From Archangium violaceum (GTDB lineage Bacteria; Myxococcota; Myxococcia; Myxococcales; Myxococcaceae): 64,000 bases of DNA. The translations under genes and the position numbers were made by a program. This document shows, one piece after another, positions 25,975 through 33,713 of this stretch. The notes under the pieces were generated by a model, which saw only the letters and a list, made by a program, of their open reading frames with translations, was not told the DNA's origin and ran no database searches. Each line of letters begins with the position of its first letter. Within the stretch, counting starts at the first letter, position 1. The DNA lies in the NCBI RefSeq assembly GCF_016887565.1, contig NZ_CP069396.1:4305001-4369000 (forward strand). The letters are read 5' to 3'.

Positions 25975-26508
25975 GTGGCTTTCTACGAGCAGGACGTCGG
26001 CATCCACATCGATGAGCAGAAGCTGCAGGCCCGCGTGCGTGAGATGGGCGCGCAGATCACCCGCGACTACCAGGGCAAGGACCTGACGCTCATCTGCGTG
26101 CTGAAGGGTTCGGCGTACTTCGCCATGGACCTGTCGCGCGCCATCGATCTGCCGCTGACGATCGAGTTCCTCGGGGTGTCCTCGTACCAGGGCGGCACCG
26201 AGACGACGGGCGAGGTGCGCATCACCACCGACGTGAGCAAGCCCATGGCGGGCAAGCACCTGCTCGTCATCGAGGACATCATCGACACCGGGCTCACCAT
26301 GAGCTTCCTGCTGGAGAACCTGCGCGCCCGCCACCCGGCGTCGCTCAAGGTGGCCACCCTGCTGGAGAAGCCCGCGCGCGCCCGCACCCAGGTGCCCATC
26401 GACTACAAGGGCTTCGTCATCGATGACGTCTTCGTGGTGGGCTACGGCCTCGACTACGCCGAGCGCTACCGCAACCTGCCCTTCATCGGCTTGATGAAGG
26501 GCAAGTAG
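25975..26508 (+). CDS. hpt: Hypoxanthine phosphoribosyltransferase
   Basis: A 177-residue HPRT. The PRPP motif VIEDIIDTGLTMSFLLENL (E100-D101) and the flexible loop SSYQGGTETTGEVRI are present, with the C-terminal IDDVFVVGYGLDYAERYRNL that holds the purine-binding Asp/Tyr. It converts hypoxanthine or guanine plus PRPP to IMP/GMP. The start codon is GTG, 10 nt after the UPRTase stop. Last gene of the salvage operon, converging on the YjbR gene with a 21-nt gap. Confidence 0.96.
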   Translation: MAFYEQDVGIHIDEQKLQARVREMGAQITRDYQGKDLTLICVLKGSAYFAMDLSRAIDLPLTIEFLGVSSYQGGTETTGEVRITTDVSKPMAGKHLLVIEDIIDTGLTMSFLLENLRARHPASLKVATLLEKPARARTQVPIDYKGFVIDDVFVVGYGLDYAERYRNLPFIGLMKGK

Positions 26509-26529
26509 GCCCGGAGTTCCTCGTACGCC

Positions 26530-27081
26530 TCAGCTCCGGGGGCGCGCGGAGGTCTTCTTCGCGGCGCTCTTCTTCTCCGCCGTCTTCTTCGCGGCGGTCT
26601 TCTGGGCGGCCGGCGCGGACTTCCGGGCCGGCGCGCTCTTGGCCTTGGCGGGAGCGGGCTTCGCCTTCTGGGCCTTCTCCGCCTTCGGCGCTCCCTCGTC
26701 ACCGCCGATGAGCGCCGCGAGCTTCTTCGGGGCCACGGCGCGGTAGCTCTCGGCGATCCACTGGCGCAGCAGCTCGAGCGGGGGCGTGTCACGCGCGCCG
26801 AACAGGGCGGACACCCAGCCGCTCTTGCCGAGCCCGTACCCCGTCGGCGTCGCGAAGGGCATCATCAGCGCCGCGCTGTTCGATTGCGGCAGCTTGACGG
26901 ACATGGACAGGCCCTCGCTCGTGAGCGTCAGGAAGACGAAGGCCTTGCCCTTCACCTTGAGCGTCCGGTGTCCCCAGGGGAAGTCCTCGGTGACCTCCGG
27001 GTAGCCGATGCCGGCCTCCCGCAGGGCCAGCTCGAACGGCTCGAGTCTCTTCATCTCGGGGGGGACCGGGGTCATCGTCAT
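26530..27081 (-). CDS. MmcQ/YjbR family protein with Lys/Ala-rich tail
   Basis: A 183-residue protein. Residues 1-120 are a YjbR (MmcQ) fold: FPWGHRTLKVKGKAFVFLTL, LSMSVKLPQSNSAALMM, and SGWVSALFGARDTPPLELLR. YjbR has the CyaY-like fold and is listed as a DNA-binding family from weak evidence. The last 60 residues are an Ala/Lys/Pro tail (AEKAQKAKPAPAKAK, KKTAEKKSAAKKTSARPRS) resembling histone H1-like tails found in other high-GC bacteria, which would favour nucleic-acid binding. ATG 27081 follows GGAGA. It is not co-transcribed with the neighbours on either side. Confidence 0.8.
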   Translation of the reverse strand: MTMTPVPPEMKRLEPFELALREAGIGYPEVTEDFPWGHRTLKVKGKAFVFLTLTSEGLSMSVKLPQSNSAALMMPFATPTGYGLGKSGWVSALFGARDTPPLELLRQWIAESYRAVAPKKLAALIGGDEGAPKAEKAQKAKPAPAKAKSAPARKSAPAAQKTAAKKTAEKKSAAKKTSARPRS

Positions 27082-27130
27082 GCGGCGTCTCCTCGTGGGG
27101 GCCGCAGGTATACCGCACCGGGGAACGGAT

Positions 27131-27976
27131 TCAGCGCGTCGTGCCCGTCCCCTCGGGGCGCGGCTGCGTCTCGCTGTCGGTGGTCCGTACCCCCTGCTGC
27201 CCCTGCTGCGGTGCCGCCGGCGCCGGCTGCGTCCCGGCCGCCTGGGGGGGCTCCGCCTGTTGTCCCTCGGGGGCCGGCGGGGGATTGGGCGTCTCGGGCA
27301 GGCTGCCATCCACGGCCCGCAGTGCCCTGTCCAGCGCCTGCGCCGCCGGGCCCACCGTGGTGAGCATCTGGTTGGCCCGCTGCGTGTTCCGGTTCCGGCT
27401 CTCCGCGGCCAGCTTCAGCTGCGCCAGCGCCTCCGCCACGTCCCGGCGCGCCTCCTCCAGCTTCTGCCTCGCCTGGAAGAAGGCCACGTCCGCCTTCATC
27501 GTCTCCAGCGTGTGGCGCTGCTCCTGCGTCAGCCCGCCGAGCAGGTCCGCGCGCCGCAGGTAGTACAGGCCCTTCTCCAGCAGGGCCGGGTCATCCGACT
27601 GCACCTTCGGCCGCGCCAGCCCCTCCAGCACCGGGAAGAGGGCCCGGTCCAGCTCGTCGCGCTCGGTGAACTTCTGCTCCAGCAGGGACGAGACGTCCCG
27701 GCCCTCGACGGCGATGGGGGCGTAGGTGTCCGCCAGGCGCGGATCCCCCGGCCGGTAGGGCACCGCCCCGGTGGGCAGCATCCGGCCCTTCATCACCACC
27801 ACCTGCCCGTTCTCCAGGGTCAGGGTGAAGGTACGGGCGTTGAGCTGCGAGAGCAGGAAGGCCACCGCGCCGCCCAGCGCCAGGATGAGGAGGGTGACGA
27901 GCAGCCGGGTGAAGGCACTGGTGGCCCGGCGGCCGAAGCTCTGTCGTTGCTGCTGAGGGTTCATCATGGGATTCAT
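27131..27976 (-). CDS. Membrane-anchored protein of unknown function
   Basis: A 281-residue protein with one N-terminal membrane segment (LLVTLLILALGGAVAFLLSQ), then a periplasm-side part with a small beta-like region (TFTLTLENGQVVVMKGRMLP), a helical middle (FFQARQKLEEARRDVAEALA), and a long Pro/Gln/Gly-rich tail of about 60 residues. No family is recognised. It diverges from the coiled-coil gene at 28078 and could be part of the same cell-envelope module, but that is only a guess. Confidence 0.65.
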   Translation of the reverse strand: MNPMMNPQQQRQSFGRRATSAFTRLLVTLLILALGGAVAFLLSQLNARTFTLTLENGQVVVMKGRMLPTGAVPYRPGDPRLADTYAPIAVEGRDVSSLLEQKFTERDELDRALFPVLEGLARPKVQSDDPALLEKGLYYLRRADLLGGLTQEQRHTLETMKADVAFFQARQKLEEARRDVAEALAQLKLAAESRNRNTQRANQMLTTVGPAAQALDRALRAVDGSLPETPNPPPAPEGQQAEPPQAAGTQPAPAAPQQGQQGVRTTDSETQPRPEGTGTTR

Positions 27977-28077
27977 GTCGCTCGCTCCCCAGACGTCCGG
28001 GCGGCGGGGCGATTTCCTGGCCCCAACGCTTTCCTTGGGACAACCGTCCCCAGGGCTATACTCGGACGACCGACCTC

Positions 28078-31000
28078 ATGCATCCCACATTCCGCCGCCT
28101 GGGGACCAGCGAGCTGTTGCCCCGGTACATCTTCGCGGAGAGTCTCTTCGCGCGCCGCCGCGTGTTGGAGGTGGACGCCGTCGCGACCACCGGCGGTGAG
28201 AGCGCGCGCTTCCTCCTGGAGCGCGGCGCCCGCACCGTGGTGGCCTGCGACGCGGACCTCGCGGCGGTATCGGCGGCCCAGAAGGCCCATGGCGGCCCCT
28301 CGCTGCGCTACCGCGCCAACGTCTATGACGACCTCGAGCCCGGCAGCTTCGACCTGGTGTTCGTGGCGGACCTCGCCCCCTACGTGCGCGCCCCCGCGCT
28401 GCTCGCGGAGCTGGCGCGGCTGGTGAGCCGTCAGGGCTTCCTCATCGGAGGCCTGCGCAACACCGCGGGCCTCGCCCTCTGGCAGCTCATGGAGGTGGAG
28501 GAGGGCGTGCCCCCCACGTACGGGCAGCTGCTCGACGCGCTCTCGCCGCACTTCCCTCACGTGGAGGTAGCCACCCAGGCCCCGGTGCTGGGCTACCAGC
28601 TCGCCTTCGAGAAGGGGGACGGCCTCCAGGTGGACGGCACCCTCATCCGGGGTGGCGAGGCCGCCTACTTCGTGGTGATGGCCGGTCAGGATCCCGCCCG
28701 CGTCGTGGACCCCACCTGGGTGCAGCTGCCGCCCGAGCCGCTCGCCTTCACCCGCGGGAAGCTGGACGAGGTGGCGCTGCGCGGCAAGGGGTGGGAGGAG
28801 CGCGCCAACCGGCTCAAGGAGTCCCTCGGCCGGATGCGCGCGGAGCTCACTGACCGCGAGAACGAGCTGACCCAGCTCAAGCCGGCGTTGGAGATCGCCC
28901 GCGACGACGTGGCCCGGCTCACCGCGCAGCTGGAGCAGGCGCGCGGCACCCCCGAGTCCGCCCGCGAGCGCGACGAGCTGTCCTCGCGTCTGCGCCGCAC
29001 CGAGCTGGAGCTGCAGGTGGCGCAAGAGCGCCTCGCGGACGCGGACCGGCGCCTCACCCAGCAGCGGCTGGAGCTGGAGTCCGCCGAGCGCTCCAGGAAG
29101 GAGGCCGATGTCCAGGTCCTGGGCGCCCAGGAGGCGCTGCGGCTGGAGCGCGCCCGGCGCGAGGAGCTGAACACCACGCTGGAGGAGTCGCGCGAGCGTC
29201 TCACCCAGGCGTACACCCACCAGCGCGAGCTGCAGGACGAGCTGGCGAGCCTGCGGGTGGAGCGCGAGAAGGATCGACTGTCGGCCGAGCGCGCCCGGGA
29301 GCAGACCGAGGAGCTGCGGCGGCAGGCCGAGGCGGCCCGTGAGCGCGAGCTGCGCATCGCCGAGCAGTACTCGACGGCGCTCGCGGCGGTGGAGCACCTC
29401 AAGGAGGACGTGGCCCGCGTCGAGGAGGCACGCAAGACGGCCGAGGCGCTGCTGCGCTCGCAGGACATGGACCTGGCGCGCATGACGCGCGAGGTGGAGG
29501 ACAGCGCCCGGCGCGTGTCGTCCGCGGAGGCGGGCCGGAGGGAGGCGGAGCTGACCCTCACCGCGCGCGAGGCCGAGTGGCGCGGGCTGGACACGGAGCT
29601 CACGGCGGCGCGGGCCACGATGGAGCAGCTCACCGCCGAGGTGGAGGCCCGCACGCGCGCCGAGGCCAATGCCCGTGGGGTGGCGGCTCAGCTCGAGCAG
29701 ACCCTGCACGAGCTCCAGGAGCGCCTGGAGGACAGCGATCGCGCCGTGGCGGAGCTGACGGCGGCGAACGAGGAGGAGCGCCGGCTCGCGGAGGAGCGGC
29801 TGGCCCAGGCGGTCGCCAGGGAGCGGGCGAGGACGGAGCGCGCCGAGGCCGAGGCCGCGCGCGAGCTGGCCGCCCGCGAGGCCCAGGAGCGCCGCGCCGA
29901 GGGACTCGAGAACCAGGTGCGCGTGGAGGTGGGCGCCCGCGAGGAGGCCGCGCGCGCTCTCGCCGAGCTCCAGGCCCAACGGCAGGCATGGGCCGATGAG
30001 CGTGGCACCCTGCGGCGGCGCGTGGTGGAGGTCGAGGCGACGCTCGTGGAGCTGGAGCGGGTGCGGGTCTCGGACGTGGAGGCGATCTCCCGGCTGGACG
30101 CGGCGCTGAAGGCCACGCAGGGCTCCATTACGGTGGAGCAGCAGGCGAGAGTGGAGGCCGACGAGGCTCGCGAGCAGGCGCGGGCGGAGCTCGAGGAGGA
30201 GCGCCAGCAGCGGGTCCTGGTGGAAGAGGCCCTGACGCGCGCCCAGGCCGAGCTCGAGGCGGAGCAGCGGCGGCTGGAGGAGTCCCGGGAGGCGAGCGCG
30301 AGGCTCCAGGCCGGGCTCGACTCGGAGCGGCAGCTGCGCATCCAGTCGAACGAGGAGGGCGCGCGGTTCCAGGAGGAGCTCGGGGAGGAGCGCCAGCAGC
30401 GGGCCCGGGTGGAAGAGGCCCTGACTCGCGTTCGGGCCTCGCTCGAGACCGAGCGCCAGCAGCGGGCCGGGCTCGAAGCCTCGCTGGCCGAGGTCCGCGC
30501 CGAACTCGACGCCACGCGGGAGGAGCACGGGCAGTCGGAGGAAGTCTCCGGGCGGGTGCGCGCGGAGCTCGAGGCCGAGCGGCAGCGGCGGACCGAGGTC
30601 GAGGAATCGCTCGAGGCCGTCCGTGCCGAGCTGGAGTCGGAGCGCGAGGGCCGGACGCGGACCGAGGAGTCGCTGGGGCTCACCCGGACGGAGCGCGACA
30701 CCGAGCGGCGGGAGCGGGCCGAGGTGGAGGCCCTGCTGTCCCGCGTGCGCGCCGAGCTGGAATCGGAGCGCGAGGCCCGTACCGAGGGGGAGGTCGCGCT
30801 CGCGGAGCTGCGGCCGGTGCTGGCCCAGGTACGCGCCGAGGCGGAGTCCTGGAAGCAGGGGCGCGAGGAGGCGGAGAGCGCGCTCGCGGAGACCCGGCGC
30901 GAGCTGGAGTCCGGGAGCGCCGGACGCGAGGCGCTGGAGCGCGCCCTGGCCGATGCGCGCGCGGATCTGGAGTCCGCCCGGGCCGGCGCGGACGAGCGCG

Positions 31001-32811
31001 AGCGGGCCCGGATCGAGGAGCTGGAGACGGCCCGGCGCGAGGGGACGGAGCTGGGCACCGCCCTGGCGGAGCAGAAGCGGCTCGTCGAGGAGTTCCGGGC
31101 GAGCCTGGAGTGGGAGCGCGGTACGTCCAAGTCCCTCCAGGAGGAGATCGAGCGCCTGCGGTCCGAGCACGAGGCCTCGGCCCATCGTGCCTCCGGCCTG
31201 GACTCGCGGACCCGCGAGCTCGAGGAGAAGCTGGCGGAGGCCGAGGCCCGGCTCGTGGAGGCCCGGGCGCGCGAGGAGTCCATCACCGCGGAGCGCGATG
31301 CTCGCAAGCGCGACGCCGTGGAGGTCCGGGTGGAGTTGGAGGGACTCCGGGACGACCTCGCGAAGAAGGAGCAGGAGCTGCAGGCGCTGCGGGCCCAGGT
31401 GGCGCAGCTGGATGCCGCCCGCTACCAGGCGCAGCAGGCCTCGATGGCGCTCCAACAGGCGCACATGGGGCTGAGGGACAGGGACCAGCACATCGCGCAC
31501 CTCCAGAAGGAGGTGTCCGAGGTCCGGGCCCAGCTCGGTGCGGATCACGAGCAGCTGGAGCTGCTCACCATGCAGCTCGAGTCGGCGCGGCGCATCGCGG
31601 GCAAGGCGCCCTCGCTGGAGGCGGCCCTTCAGGAGGAGCGCGCGGCGCTGGAGACCACCCGAGGCGAGCTGGGGACGATGGAGGCGGCCCTTCAGGAGGA
31701 GCGCGCGGCGCTGGAGACCGCCCGAGGCGAGCTGGGGACGACCCGAGGCGAGCTGGAGACCACCCGGAGCGCGCTGGAGAGCGCCCGGAGCGTGTTGGAG
31801 ACCACCCGGGGCGAGCTGGAGAGCGCCCAGGGCGAGCTGGGGAAGGAGCGCGAGAAGGTCGAGGCCGCACGTACCGAGCTCGACGACGTGCGCTCGGAGC
31901 TGCTCCGGGCCCACGCGGCCTCCGCGGTGGAGCGGGATCGGGCCTCCGCGGTGGAGCGCTCGGCGAACGAGCTCGAGACCCGTCTGGCGGAAGCCACCGC
32001 GAGCCTGGAGGCCGCGAAGGAGCAACTGGTCGAGCTGGAAGCCGCCAGGGAGAAGCTGGTCGAGCTGGAAGCCGCCAGGGAGAAGCTGGTCGAGCTGGAA
32101 GCCGCCAAGGAGAAGCTGGCCGAGCTGGAGGCCCGCGTGAGCGAGGCCGAGCGGCAGACGCGGGAGCGCGAGGCGTCCGCGCAGTCGGTGCAGGAGCAGC
32201 TCGCGAAGCTGGAGGCGGAGAAGGCGGGGCTGGTGTCCGAGCGCGAGCGGCTCAGCTCGGAGCTCACGGTGGCGCGCGCGGCCCGCATCCGGCTGGAGGG
32301 CCGGATCACGGCGCTGGAGGCGGCCTCCGCGGAGGCGGTGAAGTTCCTCGACACCGAGCGCTCCGAGAAGGCGAAGCAGGCGCAGGCTGCCGAGGCACTC
32401 AACGCGCGCATCCAGGTGCTGGAGGCGGACAAGACCGCGCTGAAGGAGAAGATCCAGCAACTCCAGGCGCGCCAGCCGCCGTCGGACTCGGAGGCCGTGC
32501 TGGAGCTGTCCGCGGAAGTCGAACGGTTGCAGAGCGATATCGAGACGTTGCAGGCCACCCTGGGCGAGCGCGACGCGCAAATCGCGGAGCAGACGCGACT
32601 CCTGGAAGGCAAGGAATCCGAGCTGGCTGGCCTGCGGCGCATGTCCGCCAAGCTGGGTTCCAACTCGGTCCAGGACATCTACGCGCGAGCCAACGCGGAG
32701 CTGAACGCGGTGAAGAATGAGTTGCTTCGCCGCCCCAAGGCGGGCACACCCACCTCAGCGCCCCCGTCGCCCGAAGCGGCTCCCGCCCGGAAACCCGACG
32801 AGCAGGGCTGA
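28078..32811 (+). CDS. Methyltransferase-like domain fused to a giant coiled coil
   Basis: A 1577-residue protein. Residues 1-205 look like a class I SAM-methyltransferase: RRVLEVDAVATTGGESARFL followed by ARTVVACDADLAAV and SFDLVFVADLAPYV. The glycine-rich SAM loop (normally DxGxGxG) is degraded to EVDAVATTGG, so it may bind no SAM. From about 240 to 1540 the protein is one long heptad-repeat coiled coil, rich in Glu/Arg/Ala/Leu. The C-terminus is Pro/Ala-rich. The architecture suggests a filament, scaffold or polar-organising protein. It is followed 10 nt later by dapF and then by two response regulators, all plus strand, so probably one transcript. Internal tandem DNA repeats are listed separately. 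The opposite-strand 1535-codon frame is an artefact. Confidence 0.85.
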   Translation: MHPTFRRLGTSELLPRYIFAESLFARRRVLEVDAVATTGGESARFLLERGARTVVACDADLAAVSAAQKAHGGPSLRYRANVYDDLEPGSFDLVFVADLAPYVRAPALLAELARLVSRQGFLIGGLRNTAGLALWQLMEVEEGVPPTYGQLLDALSPHFPHVEVATQAPVLGYQLAFEKGDGLQVDGTLIRGGEAAYFVVMAGQDPARVVDPTWVQLPPEPLAFTRGKLDEVALRGKGWEERANRLKESLGRMRAELTDRENELTQLKPALEIARDDVARLTAQLEQARGTPESARERDELSSRLRRTELELQVAQERLADADRRLTQQRLELESAERSRKEADVQVLGAQEALRLERARREELNTTLEESRERLTQAYTHQRELQDELASLRVEREKDRLSAERAREQTEELRRQAEAARERELRIAEQYSTALAAVEHLKEDVARVEEARKTAEALLRSQDMDLARMTREVEDSARRVSSAEAGRREAELTLTAREAEWRGLDTELTAARATMEQLTAEVEARTRAEANARGVAAQLEQTLHELQERLEDSDRAVAELTAANEEERRLAEERLAQAVARERARTERAEAEAARELAAREAQERRAEGLENQVRVEVGAREEAARALAELQAQRQAWADERGTLRRRVVEVEATLVELERVRVSDVEAISRLDAALKATQGSITVEQQARVEADEAREQARAELEEERQQRVLVEEALTRAQAELEAEQRRLEESREASARLQAGLDSERQLRIQSNEEGARFQEELGEERQQRARVEEALTRVRASLETERQQRAGLEASLAEVRAELDATREEHGQSEEVSGRVRAELEAERQRRTEVEESLEAVRAELESEREGRTRTEESLGLTRTERDTERRERAEVEALLSRVRAELESEREARTEGEVALAELRPVLAQVRAEAESWKQGREEAESALAETRRELESGSAGREALERALADARADLESARAGADERERARIEELETARREGTELGTALAEQKRLVEEFRASLEWERGTSKSLQEEIERLRSEHEASAHRASGLDSRTRELEEKLAEAEARLVEARAREESITAERDARKRDAVEVRVELEGLRDDLAKKEQELQALRAQVAQLDAARYQAQQASMALQQAHMGLRDRDQHIAHLQKEVSEVRAQLGADHEQLELLTMQLESARRIAGKAPSLEAALQEERAALETTRGELGTMEAALQEERAALETARGELGTTRGELETTRSALESARSVLETTRGELESAQGELGKEREKVEAARTELDDVRSELLRAHAASAVERDRASAVERSANELETRLAEATASLEAAKEQLVELEAAREKLVELEAAREKLVELEAAKEKLAELEARVSEAERQTREREASAQSVQEQLAKLEAEKAGLVSERERLSSELTVARAARIRLEGRITALEAASAEAVKFLDTERSEKAKQAQAAEALNARIQVLEADKTALKEKIQQLQARQPPSDSEAVLELSAEVERLQSDIETLQATLGERDAQIAEQTRLLEGKESELAGLRRMSAKLGSNSVQDIYARANAELNAVKNELLRRPKAGTPTSAPPSPEAAPARKPDEQG
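31618..31845 (+). repeat. 63-nt duplication followed by 21-nt heptad repeats
   Basis: 31618-31680 and 31681-31743 are nearly identical 63-nt units (protein EAALQEERAALETTRGELGT and EAALQEERAALETARGELGT). From 31741 to 31845 the 21-nt heptad units follow (TRGELET, TRSALES, ARSVLET, TRGELES). Each unit is a multiple of 21 nt, so copy-number change preserves the coiled-coil register. Confidence 0.85.
32011..32130 (+). repeat. Four 30-nt tandem repeats in the coiled coil
   Basis: Units start at 32011, 32041, 32071 and 32101. The second and third are identical; each encodes the decapeptide AAREKLVELE. A 10-residue period is not a heptad, so these four units break the register that the rest of the rod keeps. 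Confidence 0.9.
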
Positions 32812-32820
32812 AGCGGTCCC

Positions 32821-33675
32821 ATGAGCACAACGGCAGAGTTCTTCTTCAAGTACCACGGCCTCGGCAACGACTTCATCGTGTTGGACCGCCGCAAGACCGG
32901 GGTGGACATCGACGCGGAGACCTCGCGGCTGTTGTGTGACCGGCGCCTGGGCATCGGCGCGGATGGTGTGCTGTCCCTGCTGCCCTCGGAGACGGGGTTC
33001 GCGCGGATGGTGGTGCACAACGCCGACGGCAGCATCGCGGAGATGTGCGGCAACGGCCTGCGCTGCGCGGTGAAGTTCCTGGTGGACCACTCCGGCGAGA
33101 AGCCCGATCGCATCGACGTGGAGACCGGGGCCGGGGTGCTCGTGTGCTCGCCCGGCTACGGCGCGGACGGCGTGGCGATGGTGGAGCTCTCCATGGGACC
33201 CGCGCGGCTCGTCGCACCCAACCTGCCCTCGGGAGTCACCGGCCAGCCGTTCCTCGACGCGCCCGTGCCCGGCCACTCGGGGCTGCGCGGCCACGCCGTC
33301 AGCATGGGCAATCCGCACCTCGTCCTGCTCGACCAGCCCCTGGAGGATGCCGGCCGTCTGGGCCCCGAGCTCGAGCGGCACCCCGGCTTCCCGGACCGGA
33401 CCAACGTCGAGTTCGTCCGCGTGGAGGAGGACGGCCTGACGGTCGTGGTGTGGGAGCGGGGCTGCGGCCTCACGCAGGCCTGCGGCACGGGGGCCTGCGC
33501 GGCGGCCACGGCGGCGGTGCTCGCCCGGAAGCTCCCGGCGGATACCTGGTCGAGGGTCAGCCTGCCGGGCGGGGACCTGCACATCCGGGTGGCCTCGGAC
33601 CTGTCGGACATCCGCCTCCGGGGGCCTGTCTCCTTCGTCTTCACGGGCGTTGTCCCGGATCTCCCGGGCCGGTAA
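32821..33675 (+). CDS. dapF: Diaminopimelate epimerase
   Basis: A 284-residue DapF, PLP-independent, converting LL- to meso-diaminopimelate for lysine and peptidoglycan. Both catalytic Cys are in place: Cys76 in NADGSIAEMCGNGLRC and Cys221 in ACGTGACAA. The opening FKYHGLGNDFIVLDRR is typical. The gene is 10 nt after the coiled-coil gene and 38 nt before a response-regulator gene. That placement inside a signalling/scaffold run is unusual, since dapF usually sits with lysine or argJ-type genes. Confidence 0.97.
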   Translation: MSTTAEFFFKYHGLGNDFIVLDRRKTGVDIDAETSRLLCDRRLGIGADGVLSLLPSETGFARMVVHNADGSIAEMCGNGLRCAVKFLVDHSGEKPDRIDVETGAGVLVCSPGYGADGVAMVELSMGPARLVAPNLPSGVTGQPFLDAPVPGHSGLRGHAVSMGNPHLVLLDQPLEDAGRLGPELERHPGFPDRTNVEFVRVEEDGLTVVVWERGCGLTQACGTGACAAATAAVLARKLPADTWSRVSLPGGDLHIRVASDLSDIRLRGPVSFVFTGVVPDLPGR

Positions 33676-33713
33676 CCTCCGCTTTCCCTTTCCTACCCGT
33701 CGAGTCCTCCGCC

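Noticed and set aside
27973-32580. 1535-codon open frame opposite the coiled-coil gene
   Set aside because: It is the antisense of Glu/Arg/Leu codons (giving Leu/Gln/Arg repeats), with no start signal or homology.
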